Shown piece by piece: positions 9,182 to 18,320 of a stretch of 53,713 nucleotides of DNA; position 1 is the stretch's first letter, and every line of letters begins with the position of its first letter. The translations under genes were made by a program, and so were the position numbers. The notes beneath the pieces were generated by a model. That model did not search any database. It saw only the letters and a program-made list of their open reading frames with translations, and had not been told where the DNA came from. The stretch lies in contig NZ_BILV01000046.1 in NCBI RefSeq assembly GCF_004000745.1, positions 1-53,713 of the forward strand, written 5' to 3'. The stretch comes from Paenibacillus barengoltzii NBRC 101215. GTDB taxonomy: Bacteria > Bacillota > Bacilli > Paenibacillales > Paenibacillaceae.

Positions 9182-9236
9182 CTAAAGGGCTGTATCGTGG
9201 AAAGCCGCAGACGCTTTCCTTGATACAGCCCTTTAG
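9182..9236. terminator. Bidirectional terminator between importer operon and cysA-like gene
   Basis: Long near-perfect inverted repeat: outer arms CTAAAGGGCTGTATC and GATACAGCCCTTTAG, inner arms GGAAAGC and GCTTTCC. It separates convergent genes and ends 3 bp from the stop of the gene on the other strand. Confidence 0.75.
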
Positions 9237-9238
9237 GT

Positions 9239-10303
9239 TTAAATGATCACGCTGAGCGGTTCGCGCTTCAACGGATTTTCCAGAATCCAGCTCCGTTCGT
9301 CGTCAAACAGATAAGCGCGGTGCACCAACACGCGTACTTCTTGTCCGGCCTTCAACGTTTCCTTCTCCAGGGAACGGAAGGTTGTCAGTGTATGTCCGCC
9401 CACCTCGACCTCCACCAGCCATTCGCTGCCGCGGAAGTGGAGATGCTTCACCACACCCGGGGCGGTTGCGGAGAGCAACGTAAACTCATGCTCGTTCCCC
9501 ACTTCAATGTACTCTGGACGAATCAACGCTTTGGTCGCCGGCCCTCCGCATTCTTCCTCGAAGCCCTTCAGATCGGCGGCACGCTCCACCAGCGTGGATT
9601 GGCCAATAAACGAGGCGACAAATGGGGTCTGCGGCTCTTTATAAATATCCCAAGGCGTCCCTTTCTGCTCCAGCTGGCCTTGGTTAATGATCATAATCTC
9701 ATCAGCAACTTCAATCGCTTCATCTTGGTCATGGGTAACGAAGATGGAGGTGATGCCCACCTGCTCGATCAGCTCACGCAGCCACGACCTCAGTTCCTGA
9801 CGGATCTTCGCATCGATCGCCGCAAACGGTTCGTCCAGCAGCAAGAGCTGCGGCTGCGGCGCCAAGGCCCGGGCAAAAGCAACCCGTTGTCGCTGCCCGC
9901 CGGATAGCTGATGCGGGTAGCGGTTCTCGAATCCGCTCAGCCCGGTCAGCTGAACCAGCTCCATCACCCGCTCCCGTATTTCTGCCTTCGGGACTTTCTT
10001 CACCTGCAACCCAAAAGCGATATTATCGAATACGGTCATATGCTTAAAGAGGGCATAACTCTGGAATACGAAGCCGATTCCGCGATCCTGCGGCTTTAAC
10101 TCATTCACCCGCTGTCCATGGAACAGGATCTCCCCTTCATCCGGCTGCTCCAAACCCGCGAGCATGCGAAGAATGGACGTTTTACCGCCGCCGCTCGGCC
10201 CCAGCAAGCCGATGAGTTGCCCCTTCTTGATGCCAAAACTCACATCTCGAACGGCATGGAAGCTGCCAAAATGCTTATTTAAGTTCCGCACTTCTACATG
10301 CAT
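9239..10303 (-). CDS. cysA: CysA-like sulfate/thiosulfate ABC transporter ATPase
   Basis: ABC ATPase of 354 residues. Walker A is GPSGGGKT, the signature is LSGGQRQR, Walker B ends LLLLDEPF, and a C-terminal TOBE-like regulatory domain follows. The stretch YALFKHMTVFDNIAFGL and the LRSWLREL segment match CysA proteins more closely than MsmX-type sugar ATPases. The start is set at the ATG at 10303 (MHVEVRNL), the normal beginning of the family; an upstream in-frame extension to 10375 lacks conserved sequence. No sulfate permeases or binding protein are adjacent, so it is an orphan subunit here. It is convergent with the sugar importer and probably not part of it. Confidence 0.78.
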   Translation of the reverse strand: MHVEVRNLNKHFGSFHAVRDVSFGIKKGQLIGLLGPSGGGKTSILRMLAGLEQPDEGEILFHGQRVNELKPQDRGIGFVFQSYALFKHMTVFDNIAFGLQVKKVPKAEIRERVMELVQLTGLSGFENRYPHQLSGGQRQRVAFARALAPQPQLLLLDEPFAAIDAKIRQELRSWLRELIEQVGITSIFVTHDQDEAIEVADEIMIINQGQLEQKGTPWDIYKEPQTPFVASFIGQSTLVERAADLKGFEEECGGPATKALIRPEYIEVGNEHEFTLLSATAPGVVKHLHFRGSEWLVEVEVGGHTLTTFRSLEKETLKAGQEVRVLVHRAYLFDDERSWILENPLKREPLSVII

Positions 10304-10638
10304 GCCAAACCCCACATCCTTTCCAATATCGAAAGCCCAAGTCAAGTTGCTGCCGTTCATCCCAATGCTGCCCAAATCCGTTTTATCATTCGTTGAATTC
10401 TGATAAATTTACTTGGATTAATGTTAAGAATAGATTACCAAAGCCCAGGCATTTCGTCAATCTGAAAAAAAGTACCCCCACAGCGGAATATACGGCTTTT
10501 TTCGCCAAATCCCAAACGCAAAACCGGCATTTCCCGATGAACTTCAACTCGGATTGCCGGTTTTGTCAATTAGTGTTATAAAGTATTGATGCTATACTGG
10601 TGTAATTGGATAAAGTGCGAAGTGAAAACAAAAACGCC
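10304..10638. other. Intergenic region upstream of cysA-like gene
   Basis: 335 bp without a credible gene. It holds a hairpin (10520-10564, listed separately) and should contain the cysA promoter on the minus strand. I see no riboswitch, including no S-box signature. Confidence 0.5.
10520..10564 (-). terminator. Terminator downstream of the tetR gene
   Basis: Arms AAAACCGGCA and TGCCGGTTTT enclose a 25-nt loop. The run of T after the stem on the minus strand is short, so strength is uncertain. It lies 75 bp beyond the tetR stop. Confidence 0.6.
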
Positions 10639-11241
10639 TTATGACGTTACACGGTAAACGCTGTGGCTTAATAACTTTACGTGGGCGACAGCAGCCGGCT
10701 TAATCTCTTCAAAGGTCAGTCGATCTTGGATGTAGTAAGAGATAAATCCATGCATACCCAAAAACATACTGAGCGGAAGAGACGGATGCTTCTCCAGCGG
10801 ATGCTTCTCTTCCTGCAGAAAACTGCGAATGAGCGACTCGAACATATTAAAACATTTAGCTTGTTCGTTGCGACAGTATGCTAGGATTTCCTCATCCCTG
10901 AGCATAAACATGATTTCGTATTGGTGCGGATGCTCCAAGCCAAATTTAATAAATTCCAGCATCAGCTGCTCCGCTTTGGTCAGCCCTTCAGCTGGGGGGC
11001 GTTTTGTCACTTGCTCGCACAGGTGGGTAAGCGACTCGAAATCTTTTACAACGATGGCGTAAAATAATTCGGCCTTTTCCTTGAAGTGATAATATAGCGA
11101 GCCGTGGCTGTATCCCAAATGCTGACCGATGCTCCTCATGGATATTCCGCGGTACCCTTTGGTAATGAACAAATGACGGGCCGCTTCCATAATTCTTTCT
11201 CTCGACAACTCCTGATCAACTGCTCTTCTTGCCATAGGCAT
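10639..11241 (-). CDS. TetR/AcrR family transcriptional regulator
   Basis: Repressor-type protein of 200 residues. The N-terminal helix-turn-helix spans about residues 15-60 (ITKGYRGISMRSIGQHLGYSHGSLYYHFKEK), followed by a helical ligand/dimerisation domain. The start overlaps the stop of the upstream yigZ-like gene in TAATG, implying translational coupling. A second ATG two codons in (MARRA) is an equally good start. The ligand and target genes cannot be read from context. Confidence 0.88.
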   Translation of the reverse strand: MPMARRAVDQELSRERIMEAARHLFITKGYRGISMRSIGQHLGYSHGSLYYHFKEKAELFYAIVVKDFESLTHLCEQVTKRPPAEGLTKAEQLMLEFIKFGLEHPHQYEIMFMLRDEEILAYCRNEQAKCFNMFESLIRSFLQEEKHPLEKHPSLPLSMFLGMHGFISYYIQDRLTFEEIKPAAVAHVKLLSHSVYRVTS

Positions 11242-11873
11242 TATTCCCCTTCAATAAAATAAACCTTGTCACCTTCCGTCATCACGGCCTGACCGCCCGT
11301 CAAATCGGTCATCCAATCCATGAAGGCGTTTGCCTCCGGATGAAGCGGCAGACAGCATAATGTCACCTTATCCGCGAACTCCGTCTCTCCCGTACGAATG
11401 CCGCGGTTACGCAGTTCATTTTCCACTTTGCCCAGCCAGGTGTAATCCAGCTCAACAAACACTTCTTGGTGTAATACGCGGGTAATGACTTCACCTGCTT
11501 CAAGCGCTGCGACAGCTCCGTCAGTGTATGCACGGATAAGGCCGCCCGCCCCTAGCATGATCCCGCCAAAATACCGGGTTACGACGATTGCAACGTTCTT
11601 GAGGCCCTGGTTTTTGATCACCTCCAAAATCGGCTTGCCGGCCGTACCACTTGGCTCTCCGTCGTCGGATTGCTTCTGGATCTCGTCCCGTTCCCCAATC
11701 ATATAAGCGGAACAGTTGTGTGTCGCGTTCCAGTGTTTCTTCTTGATTTCCTCGATAAACTGGATTGCTTCAGCTTCGGTTTCCACCGGCTTCACATGTC
11801 CGATGAACCTTGATTTCTTGATGACGATTTCCTTCTCTCCGGATTGCCTGACCGTCTTGTACTTTTCTAGCAT
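11241..11873 (-). CDS. YigZ/YvyE (IMPACT) family protein
   Basis: Protein of 210 residues with an N-terminal UPF0029/IMPACT domain and a C-terminal DUF1949-like domain. The conserved segments HNCSAYMIG, QKQSDDGEPSGTAGKPIL and VVTRYFGGIMLGAGGLIRAYT are all present. Family members are linked to translation or stress responses, but no firm activity is known for the bacterial proteins. Its last base overlaps the tetR start. Confidence 0.9.
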   Translation of the reverse strand: MLEKYKTVRQSGEKEIVIKKSRFIGHVKPVETEAEAIQFIEEIKKKHWNATHNCSAYMIGERDEIQKQSDDGEPSGTAGKPILEVIKNQGLKNVAIVVTRYFGGIMLGAGGLIRAYTDGAVAALEAGEVITRVLHQEVFVELDYTWLGKVENELRNRGIRTGETEFADKVTLCCLPLHPEANAFMDWMTDLTGGQAVMTEGDKVYFIEGE

Positions 11874-11899
11874 ATGAGACCATCCTTATGAATGTGCCA

Positions 11900-11938
11900 A
11901 GAAGCAGCTCCTCCGGAACTTGCCGGTGAACTGCTTCT
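11900..11938 (-). terminator. Putative terminator downstream of pgi
   Basis: AGAAGCAG and CTGCTTCT arms with an inner CCGG/CCGG pairing, about 35 bp after the pgi stop. It lacks a convincing T-tract, so it is a moderate candidate. Confidence 0.45.
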
Positions 11939-11972
11939 GGCGCTGATAAACATTTAATCGAAATGACGTAGA

Positions 11973-13328
11973 TTACTTGGAAAGACGTGCTTCGAGTTCA
12001 GCCTTTTCCTTCTCGTACCCCGGTTTGCCAAGGAGCGCAAACATGTTCTTCTTATACGCTTCGACGCCCGGTTGGTCGAACGGATTGACGCCAAGCAGGT
12101 ATCCGCTGATACCGCAGGCTTTTTCAAAGAAGTACACCAGGTAACCAAAGGAGTACGGCGTCAAATCCGGCACATTCACAACCAAGTTCGGAACTTGACC
12201 GTCTGTATGCGCCAGCAGCGTACCTTGGAACGCCTTCTTGTTCACGAAGTCCAGCGTTTTGCCAGCCAGGAAGTTCAAGCCGTCCAAATCCGCAGGATCG
12301 GATTCAATCGTGATGTGGCTAGGCACCTCGGTTACTTGGATGACCGTTTCAAAGATATTCCGGTTGCCCTCTTGGATAAATTGACCCATGGAGTGCAAGT
12401 CGGTGGAGAAATCAACCGATGCCGGATAAATCCCTTTGTAGTCCTTACCTTCACTTTCACCATACAGCTGCTTCCACCATTCCGATACATAGTGGAGGGA
12501 AGGCTCGTAGTTTACAAGAATTTCTGTAACTTTCCCTTTCCGGTACAGCGCGTTCCGGACAGCTGCATATTGATAGCTCATGTTCTCAGCCAAGTTCGGG
12601 TTGCTGAATTCCTTCTGTGCATCGGCAGCCCCTTGCATCATTTCTTCAATATTAATACCTGCCGTCGCAATCGGCAACAGGCCAACCGCAGTTAATACGG
12701 AATAACGTCCGCCAACATCGTCCGGAATGACAAAGGTTTCGTAACCTTCTTCGGTAGCCAGCTTCTTCAGCGCGCCTCTTGCTTTGTCGGTCGTCGCGTA
12801 AATGCGTTTACGCGCTTCTTCCTTGCCGTACTTCTTCTCCAAGGCTGCACGGAAAATACGGAAAGCAATCGCAGGCTCCGTAGTTGTCCCCGATTTGGAG
12901 ATAACGTTCACGGAGAAATCCTTGCCTTCGATCAGTTCAAGCAAGTGATTTACGTAAGTGGAGCTGATGTTGTTTCCGGCAAAATAAATTTCCGGCGTCT
13001 TACGCTTGTCCTTCGGCAAGAGGTTATAGAACGAATGGGACAGCGATTCGATTGCGGCGCGCGCCCCCAAGTAAGAGCCGCCGATCCCGATGACGATCAG
13101 AACGTCGGAATCGCTTTGGATTTTGGCGGCTGCCTTCTGGATACGAGCGAATTCTTCTTTATCATAATCGGTCGGCAGATTGATCCAACCCAAGAAGTCG
13201 GAACCTGCTCCGGTGCCATTATGTAATTGCTCATGAGCGACACGAACAGGCTCGGCGAAATAATCGATCTCATGTTGCCCAACAAATTGCAGGGCGTTGC
13301 TGTAGTCAAAAGTCACTTTTTTGGACAT
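11973..13328 (-). CDS. pgi: Glucose-6-phosphate isomerase
   Basis: Glycolytic enzyme of 451 residues interconverting glucose 6-phosphate and fructose 6-phosphate in the cytoplasm. Phosphate-binding motifs are visible as [11 protein letters not shown] and [11 protein letters not shown], the catalytic Glu region as QFIQEGNRN and the C-terminal catalytic Lys region as [12 protein letters not shown]. Length is typical of the short bacterial form. The ATG at 13328 has a GAGGAG ribosome site; the upstream in-frame extension has no conserved sequence. It is monocistronic by spacing. Confidence 0.96.
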   Translation of the reverse strand: MSKKVTFDYSNALQFVGQHEIDYFAEPVRVAHEQLHNGTGAGSDFLGWINLPTDYDKEEFARIQKAAAKIQSDSDVLIVIGIGGSYLGARAAIESLSHSFYNLLPKDKRKTPEIYFAGNNISSTYVNHLLELIEGKDFSVNVISKSGTTTEPAIAFRIFRAALEKKYGKEEARKRIYATTDKARGALKKLATEEGYETFVIPDDVGGRYSVLTAVGLLPIATAGINIEEMMQGAADAQKEFSNPNLAENMSYQYAAVRNALYRKGKVTEILVNYEPSLHYVSEWWKQLYGESEGKDYKGIYPASVDFSTDLHSMGQFIQEGNRNIFETVIQVTEVPSHITIESDPADLDGLNFLAGKTLDFVNKKAFQGTLLAHTDGQVPNLVVNVPDLTPYSFGYLVYFFEKACGISGYLLGVNPFDQPGVEAYKKNMFALLGKPGYEKEKAELEARLSK

Positions 13329-13565
13329 TGCTGATACTCTCCTCTTTCTCATATTTATCAAGCTGGCCCTATCCAAGAGGAAACGTTCAATATCTGCTGG
13401 TAGCTGCAATCTGGTAAATATATCCGGCTGAACGCCGCCTCAAATAACTTAAACCTAGGATACTGTAATTTCCCAGCTATGACAAGGGCACAATATACAG
13501 GTTTCCACAACCCGTGCTAAAATAATTAAATGATGTTCAATTCTTATAGGAAGTTGGTGACGAAC

Positions 13566-14453
13566 TTGAAATCAATCGGATTTATCGGCCTCGGGACGAT
13601 GGGTGCACCGATGGCTTCGAACCTGCTTCGCGCAGGTTATCCTGTAACTGTATATAACCGGACCGCCTCTAAAGCGGCGCCGTTAACCGAATTGGGTGCT
13701 ACTGTAGCTGCTTCACCAAAGGAAGCTGCCGCTGGAGCGGACGTTGTCATTACGATGGTCAGCAATGATGATTCCATTATCGAAGTCTACGAAGGGGATA
13801 ACGGTGTCTTAGCCGGAATTCGATCAGGAACCACGGTCATCGACTGCTCCACCATCTCACCAGCGCTCGTCCAACGTCTGGCTAAGCAGATTGCTGCACT
13901 TGGCAGTTCGTTCCTTGACGCCCCGGTCACCGGGAGCTCTCCGGCCGCCATCGACGGCACGCTCGTCTTTATGGTCGGCGGCTCAGCGGAAACACTGGCG
14001 CAAGTAATGGATCTATTCGATACGATGGGCAAAAAAGTGCTGCACATGGGCGACAACGGCAGCGGCGCCGTCGCCAAGCTGGCCCATAACACGATCGTTG
14101 GCATCAACAACCTGGCGCTGGCCGAAGGCTTTGCCATCGCGGCCAAGTCCGGTCTGCCAGCCGACCGATTCCTGGAGCTCGTGCAGTTGGGCTCCGCCGG
14201 CAGTAAAGCCGCCGAACTGAAAGGCCGCAAAATCATCGAACATGATTTTACGAATCAGTTCTCGCTGGCGTTGATGCTCAAAGATTTGAAGCTCGCATCT
14301 TCGTTAACCGACGGCTCCGGCATCCCGGCCCCGATGCTGAATCTGGCCAAGAGCCTGTTCCAAGCGGGGCAAACCCAAGGCTTCGGCGATGAGGATCTCT
14401 CCTCCATCGTCAAAGTGTATGAAGCCTGGATCGGCAAGCAAATCGGCGAATAA
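13566..14453 (+). CDS. NAD(P)-dependent beta-hydroxyacid dehydrogenase (3-hydroxyisobutyrate dehydrogenase family)
   Basis: About 295 residues. An N-terminal Rossmann domain begins GFIGLGTMGAPMASNLLRAGY, a substrate loop DAPVTGSSPAA follows, and the catalytic Lys lies in GAVAKLAHN. Substrate could be 3-hydroxyisobutyrate, tartronate semialdehyde or a succinic-semialdehyde-type compound; the sequence does not decide. The start is ambiguous. TTG at 13566 puts the Rossmann motif at the N terminus behind AGGAAGTTGGTGA, while ATG at 13530 has no ribosome site but gives 307 residues. It is followed by a clear terminator. Confidence 0.87.
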   Translation: MKSIGFIGLGTMGAPMASNLLRAGYPVTVYNRTASKAAPLTELGATVAASPKEAAAGADVVITMVSNDDSIIEVYEGDNGVLAGIRSGTTVIDCSTISPALVQRLAKQIAALGSSFLDAPVTGSSPAAIDGTLVFMVGGSAETLAQVMDLFDTMGKKVLHMGDNGSGAVAKLAHNTIVGINNLALAEGFAIAAKSGLPADRFLELVQLGSAGSKAAELKGRKIIEHDFTNQFSLALMLKDLKLASSLTDGSGIPAPMLNLAKSLFQAGQTQGFGDEDLSSIVKVYEAWIGKQIGE

Positions 14454-14484
14454 TCAACAGCCGGTTCGAACAGAAGAGGAACAT

Positions 14485-14532
14485 AAAGGCAGGTTCAGCG
14501 ATGCAATTCTTTCGCTGATACCTGCCTTTTTG
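14485..14532 (+). terminator. Rho-independent terminator of the dehydrogenase gene
   Basis: AAAGGCAGGT pairs with ACCTGCCTTT, with an inner AGCG/CGCT pair and a T-run (CCTTTTTGG) on the plus strand. Confidence 0.85.
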
Positions 14533-14554
14533 GTTGTTATCCTGCCAAAGGGGC

Positions 14555-14884
14555 TTACGCCTCGGCTCCCGCTCCGTAAGAGCAGCAGTAATCCGTCACG
14601 CTGCGCACCTCCAGCTTGAAGGAAGACTTGGCGGGAACGGTGAACGTTCCACGCCCGCTAATTTCGCGCCACAGCGTTTCGCCTGGAAGCAGTACCTTCA
14701 GGTCCCCGGACAAAATGTCCATCACTTCCAGCGAATCCGTGCCGAATTCATACTCGCCGGGGAGCATGATCCCCAGCGTCAGTTTGTTTCCGTCAGGAAG
14801 CCATACGGTCCGGCTCGTGACTTTGCCGTCGAAATATATGTTAGCTTGCTTATCTACAGTCACATTTTGCAGTTGCTGGGTCAC
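14555..14884 (-). CDS. ppnP: Pyrimidine/purine nucleoside phosphorylase (PpnP/YaiE, DUF1255)
   Basis: Small cupin-fold protein of 109 residues. The GKVTSRTV start and the core GIMLPGEYEFGTDSLEVMDILSG match the PpnP family, with the family's LLPG..W and FTVP..SSFKL strands after it. E. coli PpnP phosphorolyses several nucleosides to base plus ribose 1-phosphate. It is encoded just downstream of tkt on the same strand with an 81-bp gap containing an inverted repeat, which fits a loose pentose-metabolism grouping. Confidence 0.88.
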   Translation of the reverse strand: MTQQLQNVTVDKQANIYFDGKVTSRTVWLPDGNKLTLGIMLPGEYEFGTDSLEVMDILSGDLKVLLPGETLWREISGRGTFTVPAKSSFKLEVRSVTDYCCSYGAGAEA

Positions 14885-14920
14885 GTTCCCCTCTCCCTTC
14901 CATCCCCTAATAAGAGGTCG

Positions 14921-14953
14921 TTCACCAAGCCGGCCTTAACCTGGCTTGGTGAA
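14921..14953 (-). terminator. Inverted repeat downstream of tkt
   Basis: Perfect arms TTCACCAAGCC and GGCTTGGTGAA around an 11-nt loop, between tkt and ppnP. It lacks a T-tract, so it may attenuate or protect the tkt transcript rather than fully terminate it. Confidence 0.55.
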
Positions 14954-14965
14954 CTTACACGTCCA

Positions 14966-16990
14966 TTATTTCAATTGAGCTTTCACATGGCTCACGACAT
15001 TCTCAACCGTAAAGCCGTACTCTGCAATCACTTTGTCGCCAGGCGCGGATGCCCCGAACTTGTCGATGCCGATGACCGAGCCTTTCTCGCCGACGAAACG
15101 TTCCCATCCAAACGGATGTGCCATTTCTACAGCTACGCGGGCTTTGACATCCGGCAGGATGACGGAGTCCTTGTAAGCTTGATCTTGCTTGTCAAACAGA
15201 TCCCAGCTTGGCAAGCTGATGACGCGAACATGGATGCCTTCTTCAGCCAAGGCTGCTTGCGCTTTGACGGCCAGTTGAACTTCAGAGCCTGTCGCGATGA
15301 TCTGAGCCACCGGCTTGCCGTCCTTCGCATCGGATACAACGTAGCCGCCGCGTTTCACGCCTTCGCGTGCTTTTTCCGCCGTGCTTTCCAGGATCGGCAA
15401 GTTTTGACGCGTCAGCACCAGAGCTACCGGATTCGCTTTATTTTCTACGGCATAAGCCCATGCTGCGGACGTTTCGTTTGCGTCTGCCGGACGGATGACC
15501 GTCAAGCCAGGGATGATGCGCAGGGAAGCCAATTGTTCGATCGGCTCATGCGTTGGGCCGTCTTCGCCAACCGCGATACTGTCATGCGTCAGCACGTAAG
15601 TTACCGGCAGCTTCATCAGAGCGGACAAACGTACAGCTGGACGCAGGTAGTCAGTGAACACGAAGAACGTACCGCCGAATACTTTCAAACCGCCGTGCAG
15701 CATGATCCCGTTCATCGCTGCAGCCATGCCGAACTCGCGTACGCCGAAGTACAGGTTGCGGCCGTCGCGGGTTTCCGGCGTATACATTGCCAGGTCGTTC
15801 AGATGCGTCATCGTCGAGCTTTCCAGGTCAGCGGAGCCGCCCAGCAGCTGAGGCACGTTCGGAGCCAGTCCGTTCAGTGCGTTACCGGATGCAACGCGAG
15901 TCGAAACGGCTTTGTCCGACGGGCTGTATTTCGGCAGCTTCGCATCCCAGCCGGATGGCAGGTCGCCCGCAATCGCGCGCTCGAATTGAGCCGCCAGCTC
16001 TGGATATTGTGCTTTATATTGCTTGAACGTTTCTTGCCAAGCTTGATATGCCGCGATACCGCGTTCTTTGACTTTAGCAAAATGCTCGCGCACTTCTTGC
16101 GGCACATAGAAATCTTCTTCGTAAACCCATTTATAGTTTTCTTTCGTCAGCTTCGCTTCTTCAGGTCCCAGCGGAGATCCGTGCGTACCGCCGTGGCCGC
16201 CTTTCCCTTGCTTGTTCGGGCTGCCGTAGCCGATGATCGTCTTCACTTCGATCAGCGTTGGGCGTTCGGTATCGCGTTTAGCTTCTTCAATCGCTGCTTC
16301 GATTGCAGCCAGATCGTTGCCGTCTTCGACGCGCAGCGTTTGCCAGCCGTAAGCTTCAAAGCGTTGACGTACATTTTCCGAGAAGCTGAGGTTCAGCTTA
16401 CCGTCCAGCGAGATATCGTTGGAGTCATACAGGAAGATCAACTTGCCCAGCTTCAGGTGACCGGCAAGCGATGCAGCTTCGCTGGCTACGCCTTCCATCA
16501 AGTCGCCGTCGCCGCAGATGCCGTACGTATAGTGGTCGATGACTTTCAGATCGCCTTTATTGTAGGTCGCGGCCAGTTGCGTTTCGGCAAGCGCCATCCC
16601 CACGGCCATCGCCAAACCTTGGCCCAGCGGACCGGTGGTTGCATCAACGCCGGCAGTGTGACCATACTCTGGATGGCCTGGCGTTTTGCTGCCCCATTGA
16701 CGGAACTGCTTGATTTCTTCCATCGGAAGGTCATAACCGCACAGGTGCAGCAAGCTGTACAGCAGCATGGAACCATGACCAGCGGACAAAACAAAACGGT
16801 CGCGGTTGATCCAGGTTGGTTCATCTGGATTGTGGACCATCGTTTTGGCGAACAATTGATAACCCATCGGAGCAGAGCCCATCGGCATGCCCGGATGACC
16901 GGATTTCGCTTTTTCGATCGCGTCGATCGCCAGCGTACGAATTGTGGTGATCGAGAGATTGTCGATCGAATTGTTGTCTGTAAGTGGCAT
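14966..16990 (-). CDS. tkt: Transketolase
   Basis: TPP-dependent enzyme of the non-oxidative pentose phosphate pathway, 674 residues. The N-terminal [14 protein letters not shown] motif is present. The TPP-binding segment runs from [20 protein letters not shown] to SNDISLDG. The pyrimidine and C-terminal transketolase domains follow, including [18 protein letters not shown]. The ATG at 16990 has an AGGAGG ribosome site; the upstream extension to 17032 is rejected. A probable -10 TACAAT lies near 17090-17100 on the minus strand. Confidence 0.97.
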   Translation of the reverse strand: MPLTDNNSIDNLSITTIRTLAIDAIEKAKSGHPGMPMGSAPMGYQLFAKTMVHNPDEPTWINRDRFVLSAGHGSMLLYSLLHLCGYDLPMEEIKQFRQWGSKTPGHPEYGHTAGVDATTGPLGQGLAMAVGMALAETQLAATYNKGDLKVIDHYTYGICGDGDLMEGVASEAASLAGHLKLGKLIFLYDSNDISLDGKLNLSFSENVRQRFEAYGWQTLRVEDGNDLAAIEAAIEEAKRDTERPTLIEVKTIIGYGSPNKQGKGGHGGTHGSPLGPEEAKLTKENYKWVYEEDFYVPQEVREHFAKVKERGIAAYQAWQETFKQYKAQYPELAAQFERAIAGDLPSGWDAKLPKYSPSDKAVSTRVASGNALNGLAPNVPQLLGGSADLESSTMTHLNDLAMYTPETRDGRNLYFGVREFGMAAAMNGIMLHGGLKVFGGTFFVFTDYLRPAVRLSALMKLPVTYVLTHDSIAVGEDGPTHEPIEQLASLRIIPGLTVIRPADANETSAAWAYAVENKANPVALVLTRQNLPILESTAEKAREGVKRGGYVVSDAKDGKPVAQIIATGSEVQLAVKAQAALAEEGIHVRVISLPSWDLFDKQDQAYKDSVILPDVKARVAVEMAHPFGWERFVGEKGSVIGIDKFGASAPGDKVIAEYGFTVENVVSHVKAQLK

Positions 16991-17312
16991 TCGTGTTTCC
17001 TCCTTAATGATGAAAAAAGTCTTGAAACTCATGAAACTTTAACGCTGCAATTACAAAACAATCATTTTGAAAAAATCATTTTGACTTTATCTATTGTAGC
17101 ACTTCCTTCTCGCCTTTTCCATACCATTATTCCATTATTCCCAAACCTTCTTACACGAATGATATTTTTTGTGATGATGCCGGCTGATTTTCAAAAAAGT
17201 CATTGCGGCGCAGGAACGTATGTTCTATAGTTACTCATCCGCCGTTGCTGCCGGTGACTGAGTATTTCTCGGGTCGACGGGATTGCCTACCGGGGAGCCT
17301 AATCATTGCCCA
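16991..17312. other. tkt upstream region with a structured, GC-rich element
   Basis: This stretch holds the tkt promoter and, at about 17228-17311, a GC-rich block that folds well. On the minus strand TACTCA and TGAGTA enclose an inner CCG/CGG helix. It lies between the purU terminator and the tkt promoter. I could not match it to a riboswitch class I know. Confidence 0.5.
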
Positions 17313-17349
17313 AAAAAACCGGCCACCCTGACGATTCGTCTGGGTGGCC
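17313..17349 (-). terminator. Rho-independent terminator of purU
   Basis: On the minus strand GGCCACCC pairs with GGGTGGCC, with an inner ACGA/TCGT extension, followed by seven T. A textbook terminator 33 bp after the purU stop. Confidence 0.92.
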
Positions 17350-17381
17350 AGCTTCATTTTTGGTGGAAATTGCACAGCGAG

Positions 17382-18281
17382 TTAGTTAAACACTACCGTT
17401 TTGTTTTGATGCACCAAAATTCGGTCTTCGATATGCCATTTCACTGCCCGAGCCAACACAACCCGTTCGATGGTGCGGCCGATGCGTTTCAGCTCGCTGA
17501 CATCGTCCCGGTGGCTGACACGCTGCACGTCTTGCTCAATGATTGGCCCGCCGTCCAGCTCCTCGGTCACGTAGTGCGCAGTCGCACCAATGATCTTCAC
17601 CCCGCGCTGATACGCTTGGGCATACGGTTTCCCGCCGACAAATGCGGGCAAGAACGAATGATGGATATTGATGAGACGATTGCGATACGGCTCGATCAAG
17701 GCCGGAGAGAGAATTTGCATGTATCTTGCCAACACGATCAGGTCAACTTTGCCGCCAACGATCTCAAGTTGCTTTTGCTCCGCTTCGTGTTTGGTTTCCG
17801 GCGTTACGGGGATATGGTAATACGGAATCCCAAACGACTCGACGTACTCCTTCATATCCGGATGGTTGCTCACCACCATGGAGATTTCAGCGTCCAGGTC
17901 GCCGGCCTGCCACTGCCAGAGCAGCTCAACGAGGCAATGATCCTCCTTCGATACGAAGATGGCCAGCTTCTTCTTGCGGCTGAGCTGATAGATGTTCCAT
18001 TGCATCTTAAACTGTGAAGCGATCGCTTCAAAATCGCTCTTGAGCGCGTCGATCCGCCCGTCCAATCCGTCCAAATCAAACTCGATCCGCATAAAAAACA
18101 TCCCGCCCTCGGGGTCCATCGTATATTGGTCCGATTGCACGATATTCGCTCCATGCTCATACAGGAAGCGGGATACGGCCGCAACGATCCCTGGTCCGTC
18201 CGGACAGGAAATCAACATGCGCGCGCGATTGCTTTCATGAGGCTTCACGGGTTGTCCGCCCGTTTTGACATGTGTATCCAT
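17382..18281 (-). CDS. purU: Formyltetrahydrofolate deformylase
   Basis: Enzyme of 299 residues that hydrolyses 10-formyl-THF to formate and THF. An N-terminal ACT domain (MLISCPDGPGIVAAVSRFLYEHGANI) binds regulatory amino acids in the family. The C-terminal formyltransferase fold carries the catalytic NIHHSFLPAFVGG motif and the Asp of ELDGGPIIEQ. It is 39 bp downstream of nfo on the same strand, with an AAGGGGAT ribosome site, and ends in a strong terminator. Confidence 0.95.
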   Translation of the reverse strand: MDTHVKTGGQPVKPHESNRARMLISCPDGPGIVAAVSRFLYEHGANIVQSDQYTMDPEGGMFFMRIEFDLDGLDGRIDALKSDFEAIASQFKMQWNIYQLSRKKKLAIFVSKEDHCLVELLWQWQAGDLDAEISMVVSNHPDMKEYVESFGIPYYHIPVTPETKHEAEQKQLEIVGGKVDLIVLARYMQILSPALIEPYRNRLINIHHSFLPAFVGGKPYAQAYQRGVKIIGATAHYVTEELDGGPIIEQDVQRVSHRDDVSELKRIGRTIERVVLARAVKWHIEDRILVHQNKTVVFN

Positions 18282-18320
18282 TGTTCTTCTGATCCCCTTG
18301 CTTCTTGTGTTATCTATATC

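Noticed and set aside
9182..9236. Insertion-sequence terminal repeat
   Set aside because: The inverted repeat has no transposase or target duplication and sits exactly between convergent genes, so a terminator explains it.
14534..17230. An 898-codon open frame antisense to tkt
   Set aside because: It lies entirely opposite transketolase, with a composition dominated by reversed tkt codons and no recognisable domain or ribosome site. A codon-bias shadow.
16991..17312. TPP riboswitch upstream of tkt
   Set aside because: The GAGAAATAC string looked suggestive, but the conserved CUGAUC, GG.UAAU and GCGUAGGGA parts are absent.
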